A DNA stretch of 64,000 bases from Siphonobacter sp048595215 (GCF_048595215.1 NZ_JBMDWJ010000150.1:5270-69269); one strand, 5' to 3'. Shown: positions 1-9,251, numbered from the stretch's first letter. Program-made: numbers and translations. Notes: generated from the letters alone by a model not told the origin.

Positions 1-392
1 CGAAAGATGAGACCGCAAACCCCGCTAACAATCGCAAAGGAACCTATCTAACCGGAACGGCCAAACACATTACCAACGGCTGGCTGACGTACCGGATCAA
101 GAGCGAGCGTTCGGCCCTGCGGGGACTGGGCTTCTCGGGCGGTTATCAGTACCAAGGGGAACGTTTTGCTGGAGCCGGTTTGAAGGAATCAAACTTCCCG
201 GACTTTTTCCGTCTCGATGCGGGTGTCTCCTACCAGGCCCGAAAAATAAATGTTTCTTTGTTAGTGAATAATCTGGCGGACAAACGGATGTTTACCTCCG
301 GCAGTGCTCCGGCTAACCCCCGAACGGGCTACTATACGTACATCTACGAATTTCCCCGGAATTTCCGACTGAACTTTGGTTACAAGTTCTAG
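1..392 (+). CDS. TonB-dependent siderophore-type receptor, C-terminal part
   Basis: This is the 3' end of a gene that begins before the window; the reading frame is open from base 3. About 129 residues are visible. They look like the last strands of a 22-strand TonB-dependent barrel: alternating hydrophobic/aromatic strands, the phrase VNNLADKRMF that is typical before the last strands of ferric-siderophore receptors, and a terminal strand ending in aromatic Phe (NFGYKF), the usual signal for BAM insertion. The protein would sit in the outer membrane and import a ferric chelate or similar ligand using TonB energy. The absence of the plug prevents a substrate guess. A strong terminator follows. 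It is unlike the two SusC proteins in the window, which are RagA-type. Confidence 0.85.
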   Translation, partial: KDETANPANNRKGTYLTGTAKHITNGWLTYRIKSERSALRGLGFSGGYQYQGERFAGAGLKESNFPDFFRLDAGVSYQARKINVSLLVNNLADKRMFTSGSAPANPRTGYYTYIYEFPRNFRLNFGYKF

Positions 393-407
393 CCTACCCT
401 CTACTGA

Positions 408-437
408 AAGCCTCCGCCATTCGTTGCGGGGGCTTTT
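408..437 (+). terminator. Rho-independent terminator after the TonB receptor
   Basis: An inverted repeat (AAGCCTCCGC paired with GCGGGGGCTT) is followed by a run of T. It lies 16 bases after the receptor stop codon and before the convergent small gene at 450. Confidence 0.8.
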
Positions 438-449
438 TTAGTTAATGCT

Positions 450-767
450 TTAATCGAGTATATCATCATCTGATACGCTATTGGAAAGGGGATTTTTCAC
501 CGTCAGCGGCAGAAAAAAGGTATGCTGACAGAATCGGCAACGTACATATTTTAGCGGTAGAAAACCGGCTAATTTTTTCATCCAATCGGGTCGACTCAGA
601 CGTTCCAAGTGGGCCGTCCGATGACACTTAGGGCAAGCCCAATCGTGGGCGGTTCGCCGCCGAATGGTTAGTAATACACCTGCATAGGTAACGAGTACAA
701 GAAAGATAAGGGCGGCAGCAAGCATAGTGGAAAAGCGGTAAAGCATCCAAAGATAATCTCTTTTCAC
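450..767 (-). CDS. Small membrane protein with zinc ribbon
   Basis: The 105-residue product has one hydrophobic segment (about residues 14-35), a basic stretch, and then two CxxC pairs (Cys45/Cys48 and Cys77/Cys80) spaced as in a zinc ribbon. The topology suggests a single-pass inner-membrane protein with a cytoplasmic metal-binding tail. The start used is GTG; an ATG seven codons later is also possible. I do not recognise a named family. It is convergent with the receptor gene and followed by about 400 bases without a gene. Its role is unknown. Confidence 0.6.
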   Translation of the reverse strand: MKRDYLWMLYRFSTMLAAALIFLVLVTYAGVLLTIRRRTAHDWACPKCHRTAHLERLSRPDWMKKLAGFLPLKYVRCRFCQHTFFLPLTVKNPLSNSVSDDDILD

Positions 768-1175
768 TAAGTCGCCAAGCCCTACCTTGGTAAAGTAATA
801 CTATAAAAAACAGTACATATCCCCAGGTAATCAACATTCTTCAAACTGATGTATCCCCTGCGTCGACAAAGTCTATGAGGAGCATAAATCTTCGAAAAGA
901 CCTGCCTTGGTTACCATCAACGTAATTTAGTATACGCCCCTATCCCCTACTGGGTACAATTTAATAACGCTATCGATCTGCTGCATATGGCAAGTCATTC
1001 TCCCTTGTTCAGGTTTGTTACCGTTGCCTTCGCTCTCATTATATTTCTTTCGTAGAGCCTTTATCTAGTGATGGAGATCAATTCTGTTACGCTTGGGACT
1101 GCTTGAGCACGCTCGGCAAACCCGTCAGCGTACCCAAGCAGTTCAATGCGTATGAAGTAGTGGAAAAACAGAGGC
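768..1175. other. Intergenic stretch, no gene seen
   Basis: Only short unsupported frames occur here. The one structured element is the nested inverted repeat at 1098-1142 after the beta-lactamase-like gene. The part from 843 to 1080 is AT-richer and presumably carries the promoter of the minus-strand gene at 450-767; I could not fix a convincing promoter box. Confidence 0.5.
1098..1142 (-). terminator. Nested hairpin downstream of the beta-lactamase-like gene
   Basis: ACTGCTTG at 1098-1105 pairs with CAAGCAGT at 1135-1142, and an inner ACGCT/AGCGT pair lies inside. It sits just past the stop codon of the minus-strand gene. There is no clear U tract, so termination is plausible but not certain. 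Confidence 0.4.
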
Positions 1176-2216
1176 CTATTTAGACGCGGCCGGGTGATAC
1201 AGAAAATAATCGTATACACTTCGACTGATCTGAGCAATGGTTTGTTCCCGAAGCTCGGAAGGTGCCAGCGAAGCTCCTACCATAACGGCAATGACGATAT
1301 GACCCGCATTGCCGGGTAGAGTAATGATTCCCACATCATCGGTAGCCGATGCACCCATCGTACCCGTTTTATGAGCCACTACCGTTTCAGGAGTCAAATA
1401 CCCCTTCAAACGACCCTGTCCGCCCCGGCAACGTTCCATGATCGCCAGCAGCGTATCCCGACTAGCAGCGGATACGGCTTTCGCCTGATAAATTTGGGTG
1501 AGTAACTGAACCATCGCTTGCGGAGTAGAGGTATCCCGGGGATCTTTATCAAACGTTGCCTGGGCCGTTTTCCGTACCTCCGGTGTTAATCGCTCTTCCA
1601 GGTTGGTGTAAAAACCAGGATTTTTCCACTGACTCGTATCCGGCAGCGTTACGCCTTCCCAATCGGCAATGAGCTGGATGATGGTACGGTCTACGGACAT
1701 ACCCTCAATGCCTAACGTCTTCAAGCGATGTTGTACGGCCCCGGTTCCACCCGCCAGGCGAATGAGTACATCCGTGGCCGAGTTATCACTGATGACCATC
1801 ATCAACTCCATCAAGTTCTGAAGCGAAAGGTGAACGCCCGGTTTGGCAAACAGCGTCTCTAGCGTACCACTTCCGGGATGCAGATCCGAGGGCTTTAGCT
1901 CCGTCATGGTCAAATACGAAAGTTCTCCTTTTTCGATCTTGCGGAGTAATTCTACGGCCACGGCCACCTTCATCGTACTCGCCATCGGAAAGCGATCGGT
2001 GGCGTTCATCCGAATCTCTTGCCCACTTTCCAGGTGCAAGGCACAGACCCCTACTTTGCCTTTGGCCAGCCTGGCCATACGTTCAAGTTCCTGTTGTAAA
2101 CGCTGCGTGGCGAGGTCGCTCGTTTTTAACGAAGATTGTGCCGAAACCAGTAGCGGCAAAAGAATGAAACTACAAATAAGCCTTAGGGAAGGAAAGCCGG
2201 AAAAGATCATTTTCAT
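1176..2216 (-). CDS. Class A beta-lactamase-like serine hydrolase lacking Glu166
   Basis: The 346-residue exported protein (signal peptide about 1-26) has the class A/penicillin-binding serine hydrolase motifs: STMK (Ser80, Lys83), SDN (143-145) and KTG (283-285). Counting from SDN in the standard class A numbering, Asp-Arg 163-164 align (residues 176-177). Position 166, the general base for deacylation, is Ile179, and position 170 is Ile183. Gln168, Ala171 and Asp172 keep the pattern I recall for PER-like subclass A2 enzymes, so the alignment looks secure. An insertion of roughly 25 residues follows before the conserved RDTSTP segment. It may be a slow-turnover penicillin-binding hydrolase or a peptidoglycan/ester hydrolase rather than a true beta-lactamase. 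It is divergent from SusC pair 1. Confidence 0.85.
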   Translation of the reverse strand: MKMIFSGFPSLRLICSFILLPLLVSAQSSLKTSDLATQRLQQELERMARLAKGKVGVCALHLESGQEIRMNATDRFPMASTMKVAVAVELLRKIEKGELSYLTMTELKPSDLHPGSGTLETLFAKPGVHLSLQNLMELMMVISDNSATDVLIRLAGGTGAVQHRLKTLGIEGMSVDRTIIQLIADWEGVTLPDTSQWKNPGFYTNLEERLTPEVRKTAQATFDKDPRDTSTPQAMVQLLTQIYQAKAVSAASRDTLLAIMERCRGGQGRLKGYLTPETVVAHKTGTMGASATDDVGIITLPGNAGHIVIAVMVGASLAPSELREQTIAQISRSVYDYFLYHPAASK

Positions 2217-2526
2217 ACGAACGAGAACGCCTGAACGAGTATCAGTTTATGATTAAACGTCGAACCTAGCATTTTTCCTACATAAAATAAAATCACTTGA
2301 ATAGTTTACGTACATCTTTCCCAAATGTCAAAATAATATTTTTACTTTGATGCTTTTCCCAGAATAATGTTCATTTCAAACATTTAACTCCTTTATCTTC
2401 ATTCCATGAAGCCGATTAAAGAGGGAAGCGGATCGTGGCAGCCTAACGCTCATGGGTGAACGCTGCTACTTCTCAACCCGCCACCGCTGGATCTTTAGCT
2501 CTGCTTTTTAACCAATTAAACCTTTT
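2217..2526. other. Divergent intergenic region with structured leader before SusC
   Basis: This 310-base region separates the minus-strand beta-lactamase-like gene and SusC 1. The left part is AT-rich and likely holds the two promoters, but I see no clean TAnnTTTG box. The right part (about 2417-2497) can fold: TAAAGA (2417-2422) with TCTTTA (2492-2497), AGCG with CGCT, GTGGC (2435-2439) with GCCAC (2480-2484), and a possible GGGT/ACCC pairing. Confidence 0.4.
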
Positions 2527-5500
2527 ATGCACAAACGCTTACTATTTTCCATTCTTACGCTTTTCCTGTTCTCGGGTTCGCTGGCGTTCGCTCAGCAAAT
2601 TCGTGGAAAAGTCACCGTAGAGGGCGATAACACGCCACTGCCGGGTGTCAATGTTTCCCTAAAGGGTACTTCCAGTGGTACCGTCACCAATGCTAATGGG
2701 GAATATAGTATCAATCTTACCGCCGGGCGTACGGTACTGGTTTTTAGTTACATCGGTTACGTAAATCAGGAAGTTGACGCCAACGGCCGTAGCACCGTAG
2801 ACGTGACGTTGAAAGCCGACAACAAACAGTTTAATGAAGTCGTTGTCACCGCTTTGGGTATTAGCCGGGATAAGAAGGCGTTAGGCTACGCTGCTCAGGG
2901 CGTCGGTTCGGAGGAACTGGTCCAGAACCACCAGCCTAACCTCGTGAATGCGTTACAGGGAAAAGTGGCCGGGGTTACGATTTCGAGTACGGGCGGTGCA
3001 CCCGGTCAGGGGGCTCGTATTTTGATTCGCGGGATTAACTCCATTGACGTCAGTCGGGATAATCAACCTTTGTTCGTGATTGATGGGGTCCTGCTGGACA
3101 ACTCCACCTCTACGCTGGGAAATGATGCCGCGGGTCGTGGCATGAGCAACCGGGCCGCCGATGTGAACCCCGAGGACATTGAAACGATCAACATCCTGAA
3201 AGGGGGAGCGGCCACGGCTTTGTACGGCTTACGTGGGGCCAATGGCGTGGTCGTCATTACAACGAAATCAGGCAAAGCCGGATCTCTACGGGCCAACTAC
3301 AGCGGCACCTACGGTTTTGAAAATGTAAATAAATACCCGGACGTACAGGATAAGTACACCATTGGCTGGCAGGGTCAGTACGATCCGAACAGCTTCTGGC
3401 CCTCCTGGGGACCGACGGTTGAGGAAGCCCGGAAAATTGATCCAACGCATCCGGCTAAGCTCTACAATCACTTTAAGGATGCGTACCGCACGGGTCAACA
3501 GTTTCAGAATAACCTTTCGTTTTCGGGCGGTACGGACAAAATCAACTTCCTTTCCTCGATCTCGCACCTGAATCAGCAGGGCGTTATTCCCTTCACCAAC
3601 TACGAAAAGCTTTCGCTACGACTCAATAGCAATATCAAATTCAGCGATAAGTTCACGACGGGTGTGAACCTGAATTTCATCAATTCCGGGGGCGATCGCT
3701 ACAATGCCGGTCGGTACAACGAAACCTTGAGTTACTGGTCACCCCGCTACGACGTCCGCGATTATCTGACGCCCGACGGAACCATGAAGGCTTACTCAGG
3801 TGATAATGCCAACCCGATGTATAACGCGATGACGAATAAATTCCGGGACAACGTCAATCGTCTCATTGGCGGGGTAAATTTCATGTATGCCCCCCTTTCC
3901 TGGCTGACGTTTACGTACCGGGCTGGTTTGGATACCTATTCGGAAGACCGGCTCCAAACGGCTCCGGGACCCAAAGGCATTGCGGGTGAATACATTTCCG
4001 GAGATAATGACCTGGGCTTTGTTTATCAGTACCATACCAATTTCCGGGCCATTACGTCTACGTTTGCCGCCAGTGCTACCCACAAATTTGGCGACCTGAA
4101 TACGACACTCCGCCTAGGACACGATTTGTACGACCGTCGCATTCGCAGCTTTGGAGCGGAAGGTACGGAGCTGACCGTTTACGATTACTTTGATTTGCGG
4201 AATGCTAAAACCATCGTTCCGGTGCAATCGGCCGAAGATTACCGCCTGATGGGTCTTTTCGGGGAATTAACGTTCGATTACAAGGATTACCTGTTTTTGA
4301 CCCTGACGGGCCGGAATGACATGACGTCTTCCCTGCAATCACCCAACAACTCGTTTTTCTATCCTTCGGCCAGCTTGGGTTACGTGTTCTCCCAACACAT
4401 TAAACTACCCGAGGTACTGAGCATGGGTAAACTCCGGGCCTCGTACGCTAAGATTGGGAAAGACGCCGCTCCGTATTCGACTGCTACGGGTTATTCTTCC
4501 TACCAAAGCCTGCCTTCGGGCCTAACGGGCTTCACGCGTGGGGCTTTGCTGGGCAACCCGAACCTGCGTCCGGAATTTACCGATACCTATGAAGCGGGTC
4601 TGGAACTGGGCTTCCTCAATAACCGCCTGGGACTGGATTTCACGTATTATAACTCGCTGAGCAAAGATCAGATTATTCAAGTGAATGTCTCTTCCGGTAC
4701 GGGTTATGTACGGGCGGCTATTAACTCCGGAGAAATGCGGAATCGGGGCGTTGAATTGATTTTACGGGCTACGCCCATCAAGACCAGCAAGTTCAACTGG
4801 GACATCAACCTGAATTTCTCGGCTAACCGGAACAAGATTGAAAGCATTCGGCAGGATTTGACTGAAATCAGTTACGCTTCCGAATTCGGTTACGCGAACT
4901 CAACTGTAACGATGAAACTCGTTCCCGGCCTAGCCTACGGTAACCTCTACGGAAGAGCCTACCAGCGGTACTACCCCACCACTGGAGAAGAACAACCAGC
5001 GGTACTGGATCGGGATCGGCCCATTGTAATTGGAGCCAATGGCTTCCCGGTGATTGGTACGGCTCAGAAGCTGCTGGGAAATACACAACCCAAATGGCTG
5101 GGCGGTTTGAACAACACGCTGCGTTACGGCAACTTCACGTTTACGGCCCTCTTCGATGCTCGCGTCGGTCAGGATCGCTATAACCAAATGGGCAACTTCT
5201 TCTCGGCGTTTGGCATCGCCAAATACACCGAAGATCGCAACGATACCAAGGTATTCGAGGGGGTTTTGGCTAATGGCACACCCAATACCAAAGCCGTTTG
5301 GCTCGGTCAGGGCGTTGGTCCGGATGGCTTTAACTACGGGAATGGCTTCTACCGGAATGTCCACCGGGGCGTTTCAGAGCTGTTCATCGAGGATGCTTCC
5401 TGGGTACGTCTGCGTTCGGCGAGTTTATCGTATTCCATTCCTTATTCCTGGATTAAATCGTCCATCGTGAAGAACGCCCGCCTCAGCGTAACGGGCAATA

Positions 5501-5640
5501 ACCTGTGGCTGTGGACCAAGTACACGGGCTTTGATCCCGAGGCTTCGACCACCAACAGCGGTAGCAACGTAGACGGCTTTTCGGGCTTTAGCTACCCAGC
5601 CGTGCGTAGTTTCCTGTTTTCTCTGAATGTAGGTTTTTAA
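2527..5640 (+). CDS. SusC/RagA-type TonB-linked outer-membrane protein (pair 1)
   Basis: The 1037-residue receptor starts with a signal peptide (about 1-22, ending AFAQ). A carboxypeptidase-regulatory-like domain follows (about 25-105, with PLPGVNVSLKGTSSGTVT and VFSYIGY), then the TonB plug (about 115-250, with GKVAGV, RGINSI, VIDGVLL and ILKGGAATALYG). The rest is the beta barrel, ending in Phe. These are the hallmarks of SusC/RagA transporters, which import oligosaccharides or peptides together with a SusD lipoprotein. The SusD partner begins a few bases downstream. There is no STN domain and no adjacent sigma/FecR pair, so control differs from the second SusC. The substrate cannot be inferred. 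Confidence 0.96.
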   Translation: MHKRLLFSILTLFLFSGSLAFAQQIRGKVTVEGDNTPLPGVNVSLKGTSSGTVTNANGEYSINLTAGRTVLVFSYIGYVNQEVDANGRSTVDVTLKADNKQFNEVVVTALGISRDKKALGYAAQGVGSEELVQNHQPNLVNALQGKVAGVTISSTGGAPGQGARILIRGINSIDVSRDNQPLFVIDGVLLDNSTSTLGNDAAGRGMSNRAADVNPEDIETINILKGGAATALYGLRGANGVVVITTKSGKAGSLRANYSGTYGFENVNKYPDVQDKYTIGWQGQYDPNSFWPSWGPTVEEARKIDPTHPAKLYNHFKDAYRTGQQFQNNLSFSGGTDKINFLSSISHLNQQGVIPFTNYEKLSLRLNSNIKFSDKFTTGVNLNFINSGGDRYNAGRYNETLSYWSPRYDVRDYLTPDGTMKAYSGDNANPMYNAMTNKFRDNVNRLIGGVNFMYAPLSWLTFTYRAGLDTYSEDRLQTAPGPKGIAGEYISGDNDLGFVYQYHTNFRAITSTFAASATHKFGDLNTTLRLGHDLYDRRIRSFGAEGTELTVYDYFDLRNAKTIVPVQSAEDYRLMGLFGELTFDYKDYLFLTLTGRNDMTSSLQSPNNSFFYPSASLGYVFSQHIKLPEVLSMGKLRASYAKIGKDAAPYSTATGYSSYQSLPSGLTGFTRGALLGNPNLRPEFTDTYEAGLELGFLNNRLGLDFTYYNSLSKDQIIQVNVSSGTGYVRAAINSGEMRNRGVELILRATPIKTSKFNWDINLNFSANRNKIESIRQDLTEISYASEFGYANSTVTMKLVPGLAYGNLYGRAYQRYYPTTGEEQPAVLDRDRPIVIGANGFPVIGTAQKLLGNTQPKWLGGLNNTLRYGNFTFTALFDARVGQDRYNQMGNFFSAFGIAKYTEDRNDTKVFEGVLANGTPNTKAVWLGQGVGPDGFNYGNGFYRNVHRGVSELFIEDASWVRLRSASLSYSIPYSWIKSSIVKNARLSVTGNNLWLWTKYTGFDPEASTTNSGSNVDGFSGFSYPAVRSFLFSLNVGF

Positions 5641-5647
5641 TGATTTG

Positions 5648-7075
5648 ATGGACATGAAAAGCACTTTGAAACGATATACCCTTTTAGCACTGACCACCCT
5701 GGGCTTAACGACGCTTTCGGGTTGTAAGGATTACTTTGACTTAAACGATAACCCCAACCTGATTTCCAATCCACCGCTGGCCTCCCTGCTTTCGACGGCA
5801 ACGCAGAAAACGGGCCTGAACTCCCAGCGGGTGGGCGGAATCACTTCGTATTTCGTGCAGTACCTGGCCAGTCCTAGTACGGCCAGTCCCACGGACACGT
5901 ATCAGGTAACCGATTACACCGGAACCTGGGATGCAGTTTATTTCGGTATGGCCGATTTAAGTGATCTCAAACGAATGGCTCAGGAACAGGGGGCTTCGGA
6001 ATACGTAGGAGCCGCCGATGTGATGCTTTGCTATCACTTAACGCTGATCCACGATTTATTTGGGAATGCTCCTTTTTCGGACGCGTTTGCTGGTACTACG
6101 CTTACGCCTAAGTACGACAAAGCGGAAGATATTTACGCCGCTGCTCTGAATCTGGTCAATGAGGGGATTACGGAACTGAGTAAAACCGATTCCCGCGTAA
6201 AACTGGCGGCGGCCAACGATCTTATTCACAAAGGCAACACGGCCGCCTGGATTAAAACGGCCTACGCCCTAAAGGCTCGCCTGCTAACTAAAGTATCTAA
6301 AACGAGTGCTTACAAGCCCGCCGATGTATTGGCTGCGGTGGAAAAGTCGTATACGTCGAACGCCGATGATGCTCAAATGGCCAGCTTTCAACTCCGGAAC
6401 CCTTGGGCTCAGGTAGCCCGCGATAACGCGAACTTGCTACTCGACGGCTGGTTGTCGGAGCAGCTCATCGATCAGTTGAATGGTACGACGTACGGTTTGT
6501 TCGATCCCCGCGTAGAGAAGATCACGGATAAAACGGTAAATGGCGTCTACAAGGGCACCATCAACGGACAGGGTAACATTGGAGCCGCCAACACGATCAA
6601 GGATGAAAGCTACATTACGCTGAATTCGCCCCTAACGGGTGATGCTTCGCCCCTGCTGATTGCGACCTTCGCCGAACTCAAATTCATTGAAGCCGAAGCA
6701 GCTTTCCGAAGTGGGGATAAAACGCGGGCCTACGCGGCGTACCTATCGGGTATTCAGGCGAACATGGATAAACTGGGCGTAGCTTCAGCCGCCAGCCAGA
6801 CGTATCTATCGAACGCTACCGTAGCCGTGGGATCTCAAAATCTAACGCTCGATCTGATTTTCAAAGAAAAGTACGTAGTCACGTACCTCAATCCCGAAGC
6901 CTGGAATGACGCCCGCCGTTACGATTACAAATACAAAAACTTTACGTTACCCCTGAATGCGGCTCTGCCTACGTTCATTCGCCGGGTAGCGTACCCGAAC
7001 GGTGAACAGGCGAAAAATACTTCCAACGTTCCAACGGAAGTACCTTTGTCTACGCCGCTTTGGTGGGATAAATAA
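5648..7075 (+). CDS. SusD-like surface lipoprotein (pair 1)
   Basis: The protein is about 475 residues with a lipoprotein signal ending in the lipobox LSGC, followed by KDYFDLNDNPN, a typical mature start of the SusD-like_2 group. Tetratricopeptide-like helices and phrases such as FAELKFIEAEAAFRSGD and WNDARRYDYKY are characteristic of this family. It caps the SusC barrel and binds ligand at the cell surface. The gene starts seven bases after the SusC stop, so the two are co-transcribed. ATG codons occur at 5648 and 5654, and the latter gives the more standard signal peptide. A TTG at 5645 is less likely. Confidence 0.94.
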   Translation: MDMKSTLKRYTLLALTTLGLTTLSGCKDYFDLNDNPNLISNPPLASLLSTATQKTGLNSQRVGGITSYFVQYLASPSTASPTDTYQVTDYTGTWDAVYFGMADLSDLKRMAQEQGASEYVGAADVMLCYHLTLIHDLFGNAPFSDAFAGTTLTPKYDKAEDIYAAALNLVNEGITELSKTDSRVKLAAANDLIHKGNTAAWIKTAYALKARLLTKVSKTSAYKPADVLAAVEKSYTSNADDAQMASFQLRNPWAQVARDNANLLLDGWLSEQLIDQLNGTTYGLFDPRVEKITDKTVNGVYKGTINGQGNIGAANTIKDESYITLNSPLTGDASPLLIATFAELKFIEAEAAFRSGDKTRAYAAYLSGIQANMDKLGVASAASQTYLSNATVAVGSQNLTLDLIFKEKYVVTYLNPEAWNDARRYDYKYKNFTLPLNAALPTFIRRVAYPNGEQAKNTSNVPTEVPLSTPLWWDK

Positions 7076-7100
7076 GCCTACGAACTACGTTTTATCAGAA

Positions 7101-7128
7101 AAGGCGACCTCACGGGGTCGCCTTTTTC
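7101..7128 (+). terminator. Terminator after SusCD pair 1
   Basis: AAGGCGACC pairs with GGTCGCCTT, followed by TTT. It lies 25 bases after the SusD stop codon. Confidence 0.85.
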
Positions 7129-7232
7129 ATTGCAAGATCGTATGCTATTTACAGGCCTTCATGAGTACTTCTTTGCCGCTCCTAAGAAACGATACTTTTT
7201 CTGAGGGGAACGAAGGGCTTTACGGTCAGGCC

Positions 7233-9119
7233 TTACTCTAAAAGGGAAGCCGTTGCCTTAGGCGATCGAATGGTATACGAAAACGGTGCACTTTGGGCTT
7301 CGCCGGGTTTCAGATTCCATCGCCAGTGGAAAATACCCGTCTCGTGATTCACTTCGGCTCCGCTGGCCTGACGATCGAGGATTTCAATCTCTTTCATTTT
7401 TGAAATGGGAAACTGATCGTATACCACCAGCGAGATGGGTTGGCGACGGGTGTTGCGTACGCTGATTTCGTACCGGCGTTCCTCGGACTGTGTACTACCC
7501 AGGAAGGATTTCTTCGTGAATTCCTTCTTCTTGATTCGCTGTACCTGGACCGCTTTGTCGCGTCCCAGTGACAAGCGAAGGGTATCACCCGTATTTTCCA
7601 GATTCAGCGTTGATTTTCCTACGTAATTGCCTTCCAGGAACAACTGAATATCACCATTTAATAAACCGTATTGTTCCCAGTTGGGAATCTGAGCGGTAAG
7701 GAATACGTCGGCATTGAGTTTAGGTACGGCACTGTATTCGTACAGAGCCGGTAATTCTACCTGCTTCACCTCTACGGCGTATACTTTTCCATCCGATGGA
7801 ATGGTATAGGGCATTTTAATGTCGTAGGTGAAACTGGTGGGAGCTTCTTTTTCATTCAGTTCCAAGGGCACACCGGCTACTTTTCCCTGTAAAGATTGGA
7901 CAGCTCCCGTTACAGTCTGTCTACGTTGCGTACTCTGCCCTACGACCACTACTTCATTCAAAACCTGTTGGTCTGCTTCCAGTTGCACATCCAGTATTTC
8001 CGAGAAGAAGGGTTTTCGTTGGGATCGAAAGCCAATCCCAGCAAAGAAGAGTTGGGTTGCATTTTGCGGCAGTTTCGGTGGGATGCTCAAACGATAGAAG
8101 CCATTTTCATCCGTCAGCGTACCTAAACTCGTTCCCGATAACGTCACGGAAGCGTTAGCAATCGCCATTCCCGCCACGTCGGTCACTTTACCAGAAACCT
8201 GCGTAACCGTGGGATTGTACGTTTGACTGATGGGAGAGTTCAGTTCAGGATAGTAATTCGTCTGGCCCGTCACCCAAGGCTTAAGCATAGATTGCGTCGC
8301 CCGTTGCCGGGGATCTGCGTTGGAAAGACTTAGCTGGATTTGTTTCCAATCTTCGCCCGTGTACTGAAACACCTGAGCTTTGTAACCCATTTGCAGGGGT
8401 TTCGTCAGATCATTGACTCGAGCGTCGTAACTAGGAATCCAGCCCGCGTCGGCGACAAAATAGGTAAGGGTAAATTGAGCTTGTGCGATGGGTTGTGGAC
8501 TGGAAATAGTAAGCCATACTTCCCCTACCTGCTGATCCGTATCCGTATTGACGCGGGTTTGTTCACTGTTAAGGGTCTTGAGTTCGTCGTTATACTGATT
8601 GATTTTACGTTCCAGTTCGAGTTGCTTCGTTAGTACTTCCGTTAGGCGAGTTCGCTGGAAATCCGCCGCTTCTTTGATCTCACTGGCTTTGAGCGTTTGT
8701 ACTTTCCCACCCAATTCCTGATTCTTCAGTAAAAGAGTTTCTTCCTGTTTATAGACTTGCAGCAGCTTTTGTTCCAACTGAATTTTAGCTTCGATCTCGG
8801 TCCGGCGTTTATCAAACTGCTTCGTTTTCTCCAACCGCGATACGCCTTCGTCGGCGTAGCTCTGCTGAGCCTGTACGGACAGCACCGTAAAATTCCCCTC
8901 CCCTCGTAGCTGGAGGCTCTGCTTATCGAGTTTAGGGGATAGGTTTTTGAAATACAGTTCCGTTCGGCCAGCGGGCAAAGCCGTTTGAGCGGATCGCTGA
9001 ATCTGAGCACCGTTTAGGAAAACCGTTACTTTTTCGAGTTTGGAAGTCAGCGGTATAGGCGTAGGTTCCGCTAGGGCTACAAAGGAGCTAAAGAGTAGGA
9101 AAAACAGCGTTCGCTTCAT
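7233..9119 (-). CDS. MuiA-like (DUF4140/DUF4139) protein with embedded SusC-type segment
   Basis: The exported protein is 628 residues with a signal peptide about 1-17. The N-terminal domain (LEKVTVFLNGAQIQRSAQ) is DUF4140, then comes a long coiled coil (about 95-190). DUF4139 follows (WLTISSPQPI, YDARVNDL, GEDWKQIQLSLSNADP) and ends in HWRWNLKPGE. Inserted in DUF4139 (about residues 308-418) is a carboxypeptidase-regulatory-like domain, then NEVVVVGQSTQRRQTVTGAV and LQGKVAGVPL, which copies the junction and plug start of SusC receptors. The family is named after a mucoidy inhibitor, but its biochemical role is not established. The start chosen is ATG; a TTG 21 bases upstream is in frame. Confidence 0.88.
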   Translation of the reverse strand: MKRTLFFLLFSSFVALAEPTPIPLTSKLEKVTVFLNGAQIQRSAQTALPAGRTELYFKNLSPKLDKQSLQLRGEGNFTVLSVQAQQSYADEGVSRLEKTKQFDKRRTEIEAKIQLEQKLLQVYKQEETLLLKNQELGGKVQTLKASEIKEAADFQRTRLTEVLTKQLELERKINQYNDELKTLNSEQTRVNTDTDQQVGEVWLTISSPQPIAQAQFTLTYFVADAGWIPSYDARVNDLTKPLQMGYKAQVFQYTGEDWKQIQLSLSNADPRQRATQSMLKPWVTGQTNYYPELNSPISQTYNPTVTQVSGKVTDVAGMAIANASVTLSGTSLGTLTDENGFYRLSIPPKLPQNATQLFFAGIGFRSQRKPFFSEILDVQLEADQQVLNEVVVVGQSTQRRQTVTGAVQSLQGKVAGVPLELNEKEAPTSFTYDIKMPYTIPSDGKVYAVEVKQVELPALYEYSAVPKLNADVFLTAQIPNWEQYGLLNGDIQLFLEGNYVGKSTLNLENTGDTLRLSLGRDKAVQVQRIKKKEFTKKSFLGSTQSEERRYEISVRNTRRQPISLVVYDQFPISKMKEIEILDRQASGAEVNHETGIFHWRWNLKPGEAQSAPFSYTIRSPKATASLLE

Positions 9120-9215
9120 CGGGAAAGGGTTAAGATTCAATCTTTGGATGCAGCAGCGACTTCAATTCCACACGTATACTGAAATTTTTTCTTTTAAATT
9201 TTCTGACGATCCAAA

Positions 9216-9251
9216 GAAAAAGCCCACTGAATAGCTGTCAGCGGGCTTTTT
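9216..9251 (-). terminator. Terminator after the YadA-head gene
   Basis: AGCCC(A)CTGA pairs with TCAG(C)GGGCT with one mismatch. On the minus strand it is followed by a T run. It lies about 25 bases beyond the stop of the gene at 9277. Confidence 0.75.

Noticed and set aside
2417..2490. Cobalamin-riboswitch-like fragments (AGAGGGAA, GGTGAA, ACCCGCCACCG) before SusC 1
   Set aside because: The spacing is wrong (27 bases between the first two elements) and the later conserved part (GACCTGCC-type box) is absent, so it is not a cobalamin riboswitch.
7002..7241. 79-codon frame over the end of SusD 1
   Set aside because: It overlaps the SusD 3' end and its terminator; a shadow frame.
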